A DNA stretch of 64,000 bases, from the NCBI RefSeq assembly GCF_000017805.1, contig NC_009767.1, forward strand, positions 4,691,001-4,755,000, in the 5' to 3' direction. The position numbers were made by a program, and so were the translations under genes. This document shows positions 1-8,922 of the stretch, piece by piece. Numbering within the stretch: position 1 is the first letter of the stretch; every line of letters starts with the position of its first letter. The notes beneath the pieces were generated by a model, which worked only from the letters and a program-made list of their open reading frames with translations, was not told the origin of the DNA and made no database searches. The stretch is from Roseiflexus castenholzii DSM 13941 (GTDB lineage Bacteria > Chloroflexota > Chloroflexia > Chloroflexales > Roseiflexaceae).

Positions 1-14
1 ACCATCTTCAACTT

Positions 15-1739
15 TCACATGGAAATCGACCCCTTACGAAAATCGGTTTTGCCGATCAGAGCATTGACGAGCACCGGTCTGCCCTGGGCAGCCGTCTGGC
101 GCGCCTGCTTCAAGGTCTCCTCCGCCAGTTCCGGGTCGTCGAGGCGATAGCCAGCAGCGCCGAACCCCTCCGCCACCCGATGGTAGTCGCTATACGCCAG
201 CGTGGTTGCCACATCGTCGTGCAGAATCTCCACCTGCTCACGCGCAATTTGCGTCCAGCCAGCGTCATTTCCTATGACCGCAACCACTGCCGCCTGGTGG
301 CGCACAAAAGTGTCGAATTCGGTCAGGCTGTAGCCGGCAGACCCATCTCCATACAGAAGCCAGACATCCGCATCAGGCTGACAGAGTTTCGCACCGAGCG
401 CAAATCCCGCGCCAACGCCGAGTGTGCCGAACGGTCCCGGATCGAGCCAGCTTAACGGGCGCGGCGGACGCACCGTGTACGACGCGGTTGCCACAAAGTC
501 GCCGCCATCGGCAACAATTATGCTGTGATCGGAAAGCGTCTCGTTGATCACCCGGCAGAGATGGATCGGATTGACATAGGATGTCGGTTCGGCTGCCTGA
601 CGCACAATCTCAGCATCGCGGACGGCATCGCGCTGACGCAACCGTTCGATCCATTCCTTCCAGGGATCACCGGGCAACACCCGTTCCGCCAGCATACACA
701 CAAAGCGCGCCGGGTCTCCCAACACCGCAATGTCGGGGCGCCGGTTGAGCATCAGATCGGTGCGGCTGCGGTTGGCGGCGATAAGCGTGGCGCGACGCGC
801 AATATGGTTGCCATAGTCGAGGCGGAAGTCGCACGGCACACCCGCAAGAATGACCAGATCGGCTTCGCGCAGCGCCTCGCGCCGCCGGTGCCGCAACTGC
901 AATGCGTGATTCGCGCCGAGCAACCCACGCGCCATGCCAGAGAGATACGTCGGCACACCCAGCCGGGTGACTGCCTTCGCCAACGCACCGACCGACGCCG
1001 TATCGAGCATCGTCTGACTTCCTACCAACAGGAGCGGACGTTGTGATTGCACCAGGCGGAGCACCGCCGCGCGCACCGCGCCGTCTTCTGGTTCAGGAAC
1101 ATCGACCAAACGGGACGTCGCCACCGGTTGATCCTGCACGCCGGCAAACAATCGACTCACCCGCCAGTCGAGATACCGCTGAACAATCCATTGCTTTGGA
1201 GAGCGTCCACTACGATTGAGACCGTACCACCGGCGCACCACCTGTTCGTCGTACAACAGATCGACCGGCAGTTCGACGAACACCGGACCGGGCACATCGC
1301 TGCGCGCCTGAAAGAATGCCTCCTCCAGCGCCGGAATAATCTCCCGCACCCGCGCAACCGACCGACGCCACTTCGTGATTGATTGCATCAGCGCCATCTG
1401 GTCAATATCCTGAAGCGCGCCGCGTCCCCGCAGTGCAGTCGCCGCTGCGCCACCGATCAGCACCAGCGGCGATTGCGCCATCTGCGCATTCTTGATCGCC
1501 GTGATCGTGTTCGTCACGCCAGGACCGGCAGTCACTACAGCGACACCGGGCACGCCGGTCAGTCGCGCCACAGCATCGGCGGCGAACACGGCAGTCGCCT
1601 CATGGCGCGTGTCGATCACACGAATGCCGCGTTGACGGCAACCAACCAGGATGGGCGCGATATGCCCGCCGGTCAGGGTAAAAACGAAACGCACCCCATG
1701 CGCCTGAAGCGCCAGTGCCACGCGATCACCACCGTGCAT
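15..1739 (-). CDS. Thiamine-diphosphate-dependent lyase, acetolactate synthase-like (ILVBL/HACL2-like)
   Basis: A 574-residue protein with the full three-domain layout of ThDP enzymes. The N-terminal pyrimidine-binding domain has the catalytic Glu in RHEATAVFAADA (E47), followed by TAGPGVTN. The C-terminal pyrophosphate domain has the metal/ThDP motif GDG (464-466) closed by N491. The N-terminus (HGGDRVALALQAHGVRF, KNAQMAQSP, GPVFVELPVDLLY) resembles, from memory, animal ILVBL/HACL2, a 2-hydroxyacyl-CoA lyase-like enzyme, more than biosynthetic IlvB. No IlvN small subunit gene is adjacent. The open frame runs further upstream, but the ATG at 1739 is chosen because AAGGAG lies 6-8 nt before it and homology begins there. 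The substrate is not known: acetolactate synthesis or 2-hydroxyacyl-CoA cleavage are both possible. Confidence 0.85.
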   Translation of the reverse strand: MHGGDRVALALQAHGVRFVFTLTGGHIAPILVGCRQRGIRVIDTRHEATAVFAADAVARLTGVPGVAVVTAGPGVTNTITAIKNAQMAQSPLVLIGGAAATALRGRGALQDIDQMALMQSITKWRRSVARVREIIPALEEAFFQARSDVPGPVFVELPVDLLYDEQVVRRWYGLNRSGRSPKQWIVQRYLDWRVSRLFAGVQDQPVATSRLVDVPEPEDGAVRAAVLRLVQSQRPLLLVGSQTMLDTASVGALAKAVTRLGVPTYLSGMARGLLGANHALQLRHRRREALREADLVILAGVPCDFRLDYGNHIARRATLIAANRSRTDLMLNRRPDIAVLGDPARFVCMLAERVLPGDPWKEWIERLRQRDAVRDAEIVRQAAEPTSYVNPIHLCRVINETLSDHSIIVADGGDFVATASYTVRPPRPLSWLDPGPFGTLGVGAGFALGAKLCQPDADVWLLYGDGSAGYSLTEFDTFVRHQAAVVAVIGNDAGWTQIAREQVEILHDDVATTLAYSDYHRVAEGFGAAGYRLDDPELAEETLKQARQTAAQGRPVLVNALIGKTDFRKGSISM

Positions 1740-1874
1740 AATGGTCTCCTTCGACTGCACAGAGAATGCAAACACTCTGCCGTAACTATCCGTAGTATAC
1801 TGCATGTCACACCGCGTCATACAGCGCGGATAATCGGCAACACGGCACACCACACAAAGCAGGAGGACACCATC

Positions 1875-2195
1875 ATGACAGTGCAGTCGGCAACCGAAAC
1901 CATCACCGTCGATGGAGGCACAGTAGTCGAGCAACTTCGAGAGTGTATCGCAGGAGGCAATGTTCAGCGGATCGTCATCAGGCAGGGCTTTCAACCGGTC
2001 GCATCCTTTTCGACAATCGGCGGCATGCTGTCGGCGGCGGTGCAGTCGGCGATCAACACGCTGGCGTCCGCGCTTGGTCATTGCACCATTGAAATCGAGC
2101 GTATCACGCCAGAGTCGTATACTCGCGATCCTGATCTCGACACGGCAGGCATCCACTGGATCGGCGTTGCCCCGATCCCCGAAGGCGCTCACTGA
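1875..2195 (+). CDS. Small DUF4342-like protein
   Basis: A 106-residue protein transcribed divergently from the lyase. AGGAGG lies 7-8 nt before the ATG. The residues VVEQLRECIAGGNVQRIVI followed by a Gly/Ala-rich hydrophobic stretch and CTIEIER match my memory of DUF4342, in which a helix-and-strand segment precedes a hydrophobic stretch and a C-T-I-x-x-E ending. The function of that family is unknown. A tail of about 25 residues after the conserved end is less typical. No partner is evident beyond the divergent lyase, and a shared promoter region (about 135 bp) is possible. It is followed by a strong hairpin. Confidence 0.65.
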   Translation: MTVQSATETITVDGGTVVEQLRECIAGGNVQRIVIRQGFQPVASFSTIGGMLSAAVQSAINTLASALGHCTIEIERITPESYTRDPDLDTAGIHWIGVAPIPEGAH

Positions 2196-2243
2196 TCTGG
2201 CGGCGCTTCCCTGCCGGAGCGCATAGCCCGGCGGTGCTGATAG

Positions 2244-2270
2244 GAGGGGGCACGCACAGGCTGCCCCCTC
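2244..2270 (+). terminator. Hairpin after the DUF4342-like gene
   Basis: GAGGGGGCA and TGCCCCCTC form a perfect 9-bp stem with a 9-nt loop, about 50 nt after the stop codon. Only a weak T-containing tail follows, so it is a stem typical of a terminator without a good U-tract. Confidence 0.45.
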
Positions 2271-2283
2271 TGTGTTGAATTCC

Positions 2284-3300
2284 TGGGTCCGCAAGCATCA
2301 AAGCCGCGAGCGCCACGAGCGCGGGGTCCCACCCGCCCCAAAGCCAAAGCCGCGAACGCGGGCGTCCCGCCCGCCCCAAAGCCGCGAGCGCCGGGAACGC
2401 GGGCGTCCCGCCCGCATCAAAACCACACACATCCGCGCGCGCAGGCGCCCCGCCCGCCCCAAAGCCGCGAGCGCCGGGAACGCGGGCGTCCCGCCCGCAT
2501 CAAAACCACACACATCCGCGCGCGCAGGCGCCCCGCCCGCCCCAAAGCCGCGAGCACCGGGAACGCGGGCGTCCCGCCCGCATCACATCCGCGCGCGCAG
2601 GCGTCCCGCCCGCCCCAAAGCCGCGAGCGCCGGGAACGCGGGCGTCCCGCCCGCATCACAGCCGCGCGCGCAGGCGCCCCGCCCGCCCCAAAGCCGCGAG
2701 CGCCGGGAACGCGGGCGTCCCGCCCGCATCACAGCCGCGCGCGCAGGCGCCCCGCCCGCCCCAAAGCCGCGAGCGCCGGGAACGCGGGCGTCCCGCCCGC
2801 ATCACAGCCGCGCGCGCAGGCGTCCCGCCCGCCCCAAAGCCGCGAGCGCCGGGAACGCGGGCGTCCCGCCCGCATCAAAACCACACACATCCGCGCGCGC
2901 AGGCGCCCCGCCCGCCCCAAAGCCGCGAGCACCGGGAACGCGGGCGTCCCGCCCGCATCAAAACCACACACATCCGCGCGCGCAGGCGCCCCGCCCGCCC
3001 CAAAGCCGCGAGCACCGGGAACGCGGGCGTCCCGCCCGCATCACAGCCGCGCGCGCAGGCGCCCCGCCCGCCCCAAAGCCGCGAGCGCCGGGAACGCGGG
3101 CGTCCCGCCCGCATCAAAACCACACACATCCGCGCGCGCAGGCGCCCCGCCCGCCCCAAAGCCGCGAGCACCGGGAACGCGGGCGTCCCGCCCGCATCAC
3201 AGCCGCGCGCGCAGGCGCCCCGCCCGCCCCAAAGCCGCGAGCGCCGGGAACGCGGGCGTCCCGCCCGCCCCAAAGCCAAAGCCGCGAGCGCGGGCAGCCC
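2284..3300. repeat. GC-rich tandem array, 73- or 83-bp units
   Basis: About twelve units that each begin AAAGCCGCGAGC, with starts at 2461, 2544, 2617, 2690, 2763, 2836, 2919, 3002, 3075, 3158 and 3231. Units are 73 or 83 bp long depending on whether the middle reads ATCACAGCC or ATCAAAACCACACACATCC. Each holds the palindromic stretch GCGGGCGTCCCGCCCGC. Open frames across it on both strands are low-complexity Arg/Pro/Ala products and are not accepted as genes. No resemblance to a CRISPR repeat-spacer pattern was seen. Confidence 0.9.
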
Positions 3301-3347
3301 CACACCGGATACTTGGCACCTTTTACCCAGAAAAACGCCACACCTTA

Positions 3348-3517
3348 TACCAATGACCTGTGACCATCCGGCATGGTCACCCCGAGCAGCGCGAGAGGTC
3401 TTGCGCGACCCGCTTAGATTCCTCGCTGAGTTTACCCTGAGCGAAGCGAAGGGCTCGGAATGACCCGTCGCTGCGCTCGGAATGACACGCATTCGGCATC
3501 TTCAATCGTCATTGGTA
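3348..3517. mobile_element. MITE-like element, copy A
   Basis: 170 bp bounded by TACCAATGAC and GTCATTGGTA, which are exact inverted repeats. The flanking triplets are TTA and TGA, so the target duplication is imperfect in this copy. The interior carries the dispersed motif rich in CGAGCGCAGCGAGGAAT and CTGAGCGAAGCGAAG. It has no coding capacity. It lies between the tandem array and the fixA leader. Confidence 0.8.
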
Positions 3518-3700
3518 TGAGACCTCTATCATCCCCCCACCTTTCAGAGATAACCACAGAGAATTGTCGTTTCTCCCCTGTTTTCCGCTGCCTCCCTGGT
3601 AATATATGTGGGGAATATTGCAAAGAATGATTCATCTCCGCCTTCCCGGTACCCGATAGAAGACGCGCAGGCGTCGTTGAGAAAGAATGGCGGTAGTCCT

Positions 3701-4537
3701 ATGCATGCAGTCGTTGCCATCAAACAGGTGCCTGATACCTCAAATGTGCGTATTGATCCCGAAACGGGCACGCTGATCCGCGAAGGAGTTCCTGCCATCG
3801 TCAACCCCTACGACCTTCACGCCGTCGAAGCGGCGGTGCAACTCAAAGAACGGCTTGGCGGCGGGCAGGTGACGGTGATCACAATGGGACCGCCGAAAGC
3901 AACAGAAGCGCTCCTCGAATGCGTTGAGCAAGGCGCGGATCGCGCGATCCTGATCAGTGATCGCAAGTTTGGCGGCGCTGACACCCTGGCAACCTCGTAT
4001 GTGCTGGCTCGCGCAATCGAGGTGATCAACGCCGAACTACCGGTTGACATCATCCTCTTCGGCAAACAGGCGATAGACGGCGACACAGCGCAGGTCGGTC
4101 CTGGCGTGGCAACCCGCCTGAACATACCACTGATCACGTATGCGGTAGCGATTGAGGAGTTTGACCTTGCAGCCCGTCGGGCAGTGGTACACCGTCGGGT
4201 CGAGCAGGGCATCGAGATATTGGAGACGACCTTACCGGCGCTGCTGACGGTTGAGAAAGAGATTGCGCCGGTGCGTCATGCGCCGCTGCCGCGCCTGATT
4301 GCAGCGGCGCGCTATCAGCCAGAAATGTGGACAGCAACATCACCCGTGCCCTTCGATCCGCAGCAGATCGGGTTGAAAGGCTCACCGACCGTGGTCGGCA
4401 AGGCGTATACCCCACCACCGCGATCAGGAGGTGACGTCCTCTCCGTTGCCGATCTTGGTCTGGACACAGTGGTGGCGCGGGCAATGGCGGTGATTGAGCG
4501 GGCGCATGTGGGCAACCTGCAATCTGTAACGGAGTAG
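3701..4537 (+). CDS. fixA: Electron transfer flavoprotein beta subunit, FixA type
   Basis: A 278-residue EtfB/FixA protein. The start MHAVVAIKQVPDT and NPYD (residues 35-38) are family hallmarks. DGDTAQVG (126-133) is the nucleotide-binding segment associated with the FAD-binding, bifurcating EtfB group. The ATG at 3701 is chosen because homology starts there. The upstream in-frame ATG at 3608 would add 31 unrelated residues, and no strong ribosome site is seen before either. It is the first gene of a tight unit with fixB (4 nt apart), fixC and fixX. In known FixABCX complexes, NADH oxidation is split between quinone and a low-potential ferredoxin or flavodoxin. That role is inferred here from the complete gene set. 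Confidence 0.92.
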   Translation: MHAVVAIKQVPDTSNVRIDPETGTLIREGVPAIVNPYDLHAVEAAVQLKERLGGGQVTVITMGPPKATEALLECVEQGADRAILISDRKFGGADTLATSYVLARAIEVINAELPVDIILFGKQAIDGDTAQVGPGVATRLNIPLITYAVAIEEFDLAARRAVVHRRVEQGIEILETTLPALLTVEKEIAPVRHAPLPRLIAAARYQPEMWTATSPVPFDPQQIGLKGSPTVVGKAYTPPPRSGGDVLSVADLGLDTVVARAMAVIERAHVGNLQSVTE

Positions 4538-4541
4538 TGCC

Positions 4542-5570
4542 ATGAACGCTGAACAGCCAACCATTCCGCGCATCTGGGTGTTCGTCGAGCAACAGGAACA
4601 TCAGGTGCATCCGGTATCGTGGGAATTGCTCGGCGCGGCGAAGCGGCTGTCGGCGGATCTGCCGGGCAGCGTGGTCGAAGCGGTGCTGCCAGGACATCAG
4701 GTTGCCGATCTGGCGCCACAGGCGTTTCAGTATGGCGCAGCACGCATCTATCTGATCGATAATCCAGTGCTGGAGATCTACCGCAACCTGCCGTATGCCG
4801 TTGCTGTCAGCCAGCTGGTGAAGGAGCATCGTCCGGAGATTTTCCTGATCGGCGCAACGACGCTTGGGCGCGACCTGGCAGGCTCAATTGCCACGCGCGT
4901 CGGCACCGGTCTGACTGCCGACTGCACCGAACTCTCAATCGATCCCGCCAACCATATTCTGGCAGCCACCCGTCCGACATTCGGCGGCAACCTGATGGCG
5001 ACAATCCTCTGCCGCCGCCACCGACCGCAGATGGCGACTGTTCGCCCACGGGTGCTGCCAATGCCGGACCCCGCACCGGACGCGACCGGCGAAGTAGTGA
5101 CCGTTCCGTTCGATATGCGCGAGGAGGACGTTCCGGTCAAACGATTGCGGTTGATCCGCGCCGAAGAGCAACCCAACATTGAGTATGCCGAAGTGATCGT
5201 CGCCGGTGGACGTGGTATGGGGGGACCGGAGGGATTTGCGCTCCTCCAGGAATTGGCAGACGCACTCGGCGGCATGGTTGCAGCCAGCCGTCCGGTGGTG
5301 GACGCCGGATGGATGGACGCCAGCCGGCAGGTGGGACAAACGGGCAAAACGGTGCGTCCCAAGTTGTACATTGCGGCGGGAATCTCCGGCGCAGTGCAGC
5401 ATCGGGTCGGCATGAGCGGCGCTGATGTCATTCTGGCAATCAACACCGATCCAAACGCGCCGATCTTCCAGATCGCTACGATGGGGATCGTCGGCGATCT
5501 GTACGAAGTGATCCCCGCGTTGATACGTCAGGTGAAAGGACAGTCGTATGACGGGCAGGCTCACCTTTGA
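4542..5570 (+). CDS. fixB: Electron transfer flavoprotein alpha subunit, FixB type
   Basis: A 342-residue EtfA/FixB protein. The C-terminal FAD-binding region is clear: GISGAVQHRVGMSGAD from about residue 280, AINTDPNAPIF near 299-309, then GDLYEVIPAL. The N-terminal half has the variable ETF domain I with IWVFVEQQEHQ at its start. It begins 4 nt after fixA, and its last 23 nt overlap the start of fixC, which suggests translational coupling. It should form the heterodimer with FixA that carries FAD and passes electrons to FixC. Confidence 0.92.
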   Translation: MNAEQPTIPRIWVFVEQQEHQVHPVSWELLGAAKRLSADLPGSVVEAVLPGHQVADLAPQAFQYGAARIYLIDNPVLEIYRNLPYAVAVSQLVKEHRPEIFLIGATTLGRDLAGSIATRVGTGLTADCTELSIDPANHILAATRPTFGGNLMATILCRRHRPQMATVRPRVLPMPDPAPDATGEVVTVPFDMREEDVPVKRLRLIRAEEQPNIEYAEVIVAGGRGMGGPEGFALLQELADALGGMVAASRPVVDAGWMDASRQVGQTGKTVRPKLYIAAGISGAVQHRVGMSGADVILAINTDPNAPIFQIATMGIVGDLYEVIPALIRQVKGQSYDGQAHL

Positions 5571-6864
5571 TGCGATTGTCGTTGGCGCCGGTCCGGCGGG
5601 CGTGGCAGCGGCGCTGACCATGGCGCGTGGCGGGTTGAATGTCATCATCATCGAGCGGGGACGTTTCGCCGGCGCCAAGAACCTCTTTGGCGGGGTCTTC
5701 TACACCCACGCGCTGGCAGATGTCCTGCCCGATTACTGGGAACGTAAGCCGCCGTTCGAACGCCCGGTTACCGAGCAGGGGTACTGGATGCTCTCACCGG
5801 ATAGCGCCATCCGTGTCATGCACAAAAGTGAAAGATACCTCAAAGAACCGGCGGATGCATACACCGTCCTGCGAGCGCGCTTTGATCCCTGGTTCGCCGA
5901 GCAGGCGGCTGCGGCCGGCGCGTTGCTCATCACCCGCACAACCGTCACGCAGTTGCTCAAGGACGAACGCGGGCGCGTCATCGGCGTCGATACCGATCGT
6001 CCCGAAGGCAAAGTCTACGCACCGGTCGTCATCATCGCCGAGGGGGTCAACAACCTGCTCACGCAACAGGCGGGATTGATTGCGTCGGACCTTCCGCCGA
6101 AGTATGTGGCGCTGGCGGTCAAGGAATACATCAACCTGCCGGCAAAGGATTTGCAAATACGCTTTGGCTTGAGCGGTCCGCGCGAAGGCGTTGCCATCGA
6201 TGTGTTTGGCGATGTTACGCTTGGATTGCCGGGCACCGGCTTCATCTATACCGATCAATCCGGTATTTCGATTGGCGTCGGCATGCTGCTCGACGAATTC
6301 GTCACCCACCGTTTACGTCCCTACGAAGTGCTGGAGCGTTTCAAGCACCATCCGGTCGTGCGTCCCTATCTGGAAGGCGGCGAGGTGCGCGAATATGGTG
6401 CGCACCTGATCCCGGAGATGGGGTACGACCGTATGCCGAAACTGGCAGGCGATGGGGTGATGGTCGCGGGCGATGCCGCCGGGATGGTGGACGCGCTTCA
6501 CCGCGAAGGAACGAACCTGGCGATTACGGCAGGCAAGATGGCGGGCGAGACGGCGCTGGCGGCGCACCAGGCGGGCGATTTCTCGGCGGCGTTCCTGAGC
6601 CGCTATCGCCGGAACCTGGAAGGAACCTTCGTGTTGCAAGACATGAAACAGTACCGGCGTATGACCGATTTTCTCGAGAGTTCGCCGCAATTTATGGGCA
6701 CCTACGTCAACCTGTTGAACGAAGCGGCGCTGCGCTACTTCACGGCTCACGGCATTCCCAAGCGCACTATGGAGCACGATATTCTCAAGATGGTGCGCGA
6801 GCGTCGCTCGTTTACCGGCGTCGCCTGGGATATGTTGAAACTAATGCGTGCAATGAGAGGGTAA
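5548..6864 (+). CDS. fixC: ETF:quinone oxidoreductase-like flavoprotein FixC
   Basis: A 438-residue FAD protein of the geranylgeranyl reductase/FixC family. GAGPAG at residues 13-18 is the Rossmann dinucleotide motif. VAGDAAGMVDALHREGTN near residue 307 is the second FAD-contacting motif. The C-terminus lacks the cysteine cluster domain of full-length ETF-QO, and in Fix systems that iron-sulfur part is a separate protein, FixX, encoded next. The start overlaps fixB by 23 nt, and AAAGGA lies just upstream. It probably reduces the quinone pool at the membrane. Confidence 0.92.
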   Translation: MTGRLTFDAIVVGAGPAGVAAALTMARGGLNVIIIERGRFAGAKNLFGGVFYTHALADVLPDYWERKPPFERPVTEQGYWMLSPDSAIRVMHKSERYLKEPADAYTVLRARFDPWFAEQAAAAGALLITRTTVTQLLKDERGRVIGVDTDRPEGKVYAPVVIIAEGVNNLLTQQAGLIASDLPPKYVALAVKEYINLPAKDLQIRFGLSGPREGVAIDVFGDVTLGLPGTGFIYTDQSGISIGVGMLLDEFVTHRLRPYEVLERFKHHPVVRPYLEGGEVREYGAHLIPEMGYDRMPKLAGDGVMVAGDAAGMVDALHREGTNLAITAGKMAGETALAAHQAGDFSAAFLSRYRRNLEGTFVLQDMKQYRRMTDFLESSPQFMGTYVNLLNEAALRYFTAHGIPKRTMEHDILKMVRERRSFTGVAWDMLKLMRAMRG

Positions 6865-6867
6865 GCC

Positions 6868-7203
6868 ATGAGTAATCGAACCAATGGCCAGACGGCGCCT
6901 GTCGCCGACGTTCAACTGCCGCACGTCAATATCGACGATCTGATTGTCTGTCTGAAATACTACGTCGATGAAGAGAATGCTCACATCCGCATCAAGGATC
7001 TGGCAATCTGCGCGGCGTGCGATCCCAAGCCATGCCTGGCGTTCTGCCCGGCACACGTCTTCGAAACCGATCGCCACGGGCGGATGATGGTCGGATACCA
7101 GGCATGCATTGAGTGCGGCAGTTGCCGGGTCGCCTGCCCATTCCGCAACGTGGACTGGCGCCTGCCACGCGGTGGGCATGGGGTGGCGTATAAATACGGA
7201 TAG
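6868..7203 (+). CDS. fixX: Ferredoxin-like protein FixX with two cysteine quartets
   Basis: A 111-residue protein, 3 nt after fixC. There are eight cysteines in two sets: C48-x2-C51-x4-C56-x3-C60-P and C80-x2-C83-x2-C86-x3-C90-P. The second is a classical [4Fe-4S] motif. The first is looser, with four residues between its second and third cysteines. From memory, diazotroph FixX often keeps only one complete quartet, so the intact first set may allow a second cluster. It should carry electrons between FixAB and FixC. The C-terminal GGHGVAYKYG is typical of FixX. Confidence 0.9.
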   Translation: MSNRTNGQTAPVADVQLPHVNIDDLIVCLKYYVDEENAHIRIKDLAICAACDPKPCLAFCPAHVFETDRHGRMMVGYQACIECGSCRVACPFRNVDWRLPRGGHGVAYKYG

Positions 7204-7271
7204 GGGCATGCCATCGGCGCGTGAGCATACCACCGACGTGGACGTGCCATCGGTGCGCTCCTGCTTGCCCT

Positions 7272-8918
7272 TCAACCCTTAATCAGACTTGCAATCTCCT
7301 TCACCAGGTGACGCAGGCGCACCGGTTTGCTGAGGTACGCATTGGCGCCAGCCTCCAGGCTGCGTTCGCGGTCCCCCGGCATCGCCAGCGCCGTCAGCAC
7401 GATGATCGGGAGGTTGCCGGTAGCGATGTTCTGGCGCAGCCAGCGCACCACCTCCAACCCATCCAATCCCCGCAGCCGCAGATCGATAATCGCCAGGTCT
7501 GGCAATTCATGACGTACCAGCGCCAGCGCTTCATCGCCGGAAACCGCATGCGTGACCCGATAGCCGCATTGCTGAAGATAATTGCCGACGATGGCGCTAC
7601 CGGTCGTATCGTCGTCAACCAGCAGGATGTGCTGATGATCTCCCGTAAGCGGCAGATCGTCCGCCTCTGGAATGGTGCGTGCCGGGAAAGCGGTATCCAC
7701 GTCCGACGCCGTCAACATCTGCGCCCCCTGTTGATACTCACGGGTCCACGGTAACGTCATCGTAAAGCGGCTACCTTTGCCCGGTTCGCTCACCAGCGAC
7801 ACCCCGCCGCCGTGGAGTTCCGCCAGACGCGCAACCATCACCAGACCCAACCCGCTGCCTGCCTGGTCGTGCTGATACTTATTCTGAATCTGGGAGAAAG
7901 GCTGAAACAGGCGTGGTATATCTTCGGCAGCAATGCCGATACCGGTGTCCCATACCGTTATCCGCACGATCTCCTGCTCAGGATCGCCTTCCAGGTCGAG
8001 TCCAACGTCGCCGCCTGGCGGCGTGAACTTGACGGCGTTCGACAGTAGATTGATCAGCGCCTGGCGCAACCGACGTTCATCGGCGTGCAGCACTTCGACC
8101 TTTGGATCAAGGTTGATATGCACTCGCTGATGTTTGCGCAGCGCCAGTTCTTTGACCATGAGCAGGCTCGACCGGCAGACCTGATGCGCCGCTACCAGGC
8201 GTGGCTCCAGTTCAAAGCGCCCTGCTTCGATCTTCGCCAGATCGAGGAGATCGTTAATGACCGCCAGCAGGTGACGACCACTCGCTTCGATGCGGCTCAA
8301 CATCTCTACCTGCTCATCATTGAGCGGACCAACGATTTTCGCGCGCAGGAGTTCCGCCAGACCGAGAATAGCAGAGAGCGGCGTGCGCACTTCGTGACTG
8401 ATCCCTGCCAGAAACTCGTCCTTCAAGCGGTTGGCGCGCCGAAGTTCGGCGTTGGTGCGCGCCAATTCGACATTTTGCCGGCTCAACCGATCCTTCAGCA
8501 GGCTTAGTTCATTGCGCTGCTGAATATGCGCCTGTTGGATCACACTCTGATCGGTGATGTCGGTGATGGTCTGCACCAGTCCATCGATCTGACCATGCGC
8601 ATTGATATGCGGCAGTGTCAGCAAGTCCAGGTAACGCACCTCACCATGTGCGCCATCACGGTTCACATGTGGCAGATGCAGGCGACTGACATTGCCTGCA
8701 AGAATGGCGTTCAGAATAGCTTCGTTGCCGATCAGTTCGGGAAACGCATCGAAGAGCGAGTCGCCGATATGCGGTTGTTGATCGGCAAACAGGTGCAGGT
8801 ATCCACCGATTGATCGGGTGCGAAAGGAACGATCAACCACCAGGTATGCACAACGATGTTCGCGACTGAGCATGTCGATCAGGCAGGCAGAGTCCACAAG
8901 TGGCGACATATCTTCCAT
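7272..8918 (-). CDS. Hybrid sensor histidine kinase with PAS-like sensor and receiver
   Basis: 548 residues with no transmembrane segment seen. An N-terminal PAS-like region (about 20-125) is followed by a coiled coil (125-165) and a HisKA dimerisation helix with phosphoacceptor H175 in GISHEVRTPLSA. The ATPase domain follows, with DTGIGIAAEDIPRLFQPF and GSGLGLVMVARLAELHGG. A C-terminal receiver (430-548) has acidic DDD near 435-437, phosphoacceptor D479 in LAIIDLRL and K531 in YLSKP. It is the last gene of a four-gene unit, starting 4 nt after the stop of the SH3 membrane protein. Signals from the GTPase/longin proteins upstream may feed into it, but that is inference. Confidence 0.88.
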   Translation of the reverse strand: MEDMSPLVDSACLIDMLSREHRCAYLVVDRSFRTRSIGGYLHLFADQQPHIGDSLFDAFPELIGNEAILNAILAGNVSRLHLPHVNRDGAHGEVRYLDLLTLPHINAHGQIDGLVQTITDITDQSVIQQAHIQQRNELSLLKDRLSRQNVELARTNAELRRANRLKDEFLAGISHEVRTPLSAILGLAELLRAKIVGPLNDEQVEMLSRIEASGRHLLAVINDLLDLAKIEAGRFELEPRLVAAHQVCRSSLLMVKELALRKHQRVHINLDPKVEVLHADERRLRQALINLLSNAVKFTPPGGDVGLDLEGDPEQEIVRITVWDTGIGIAAEDIPRLFQPFSQIQNKYQHDQAGSGLGLVMVARLAELHGGGVSLVSEPGKGSRFTMTLPWTREYQQGAQMLTASDVDTAFPARTIPEADDLPLTGDHQHILLVDDDTTGSAIVGNYLQQCGYRVTHAVSGDEALALVRHELPDLAIIDLRLRGLDGLEVVRWLRQNIATGNLPIIVLTALAMPGDRERSLEAGANAYLSKPVRLRHLVKEIASLIKG

Positions 8919-8922
8919 AGTT

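Noticed and set aside
2272..3363. 363-residue open frame over the 73/83-bp array and its minus-strand partners
   Set aside because: Low-complexity translation of tandem repeats, open on both strands, with no ribosome site.
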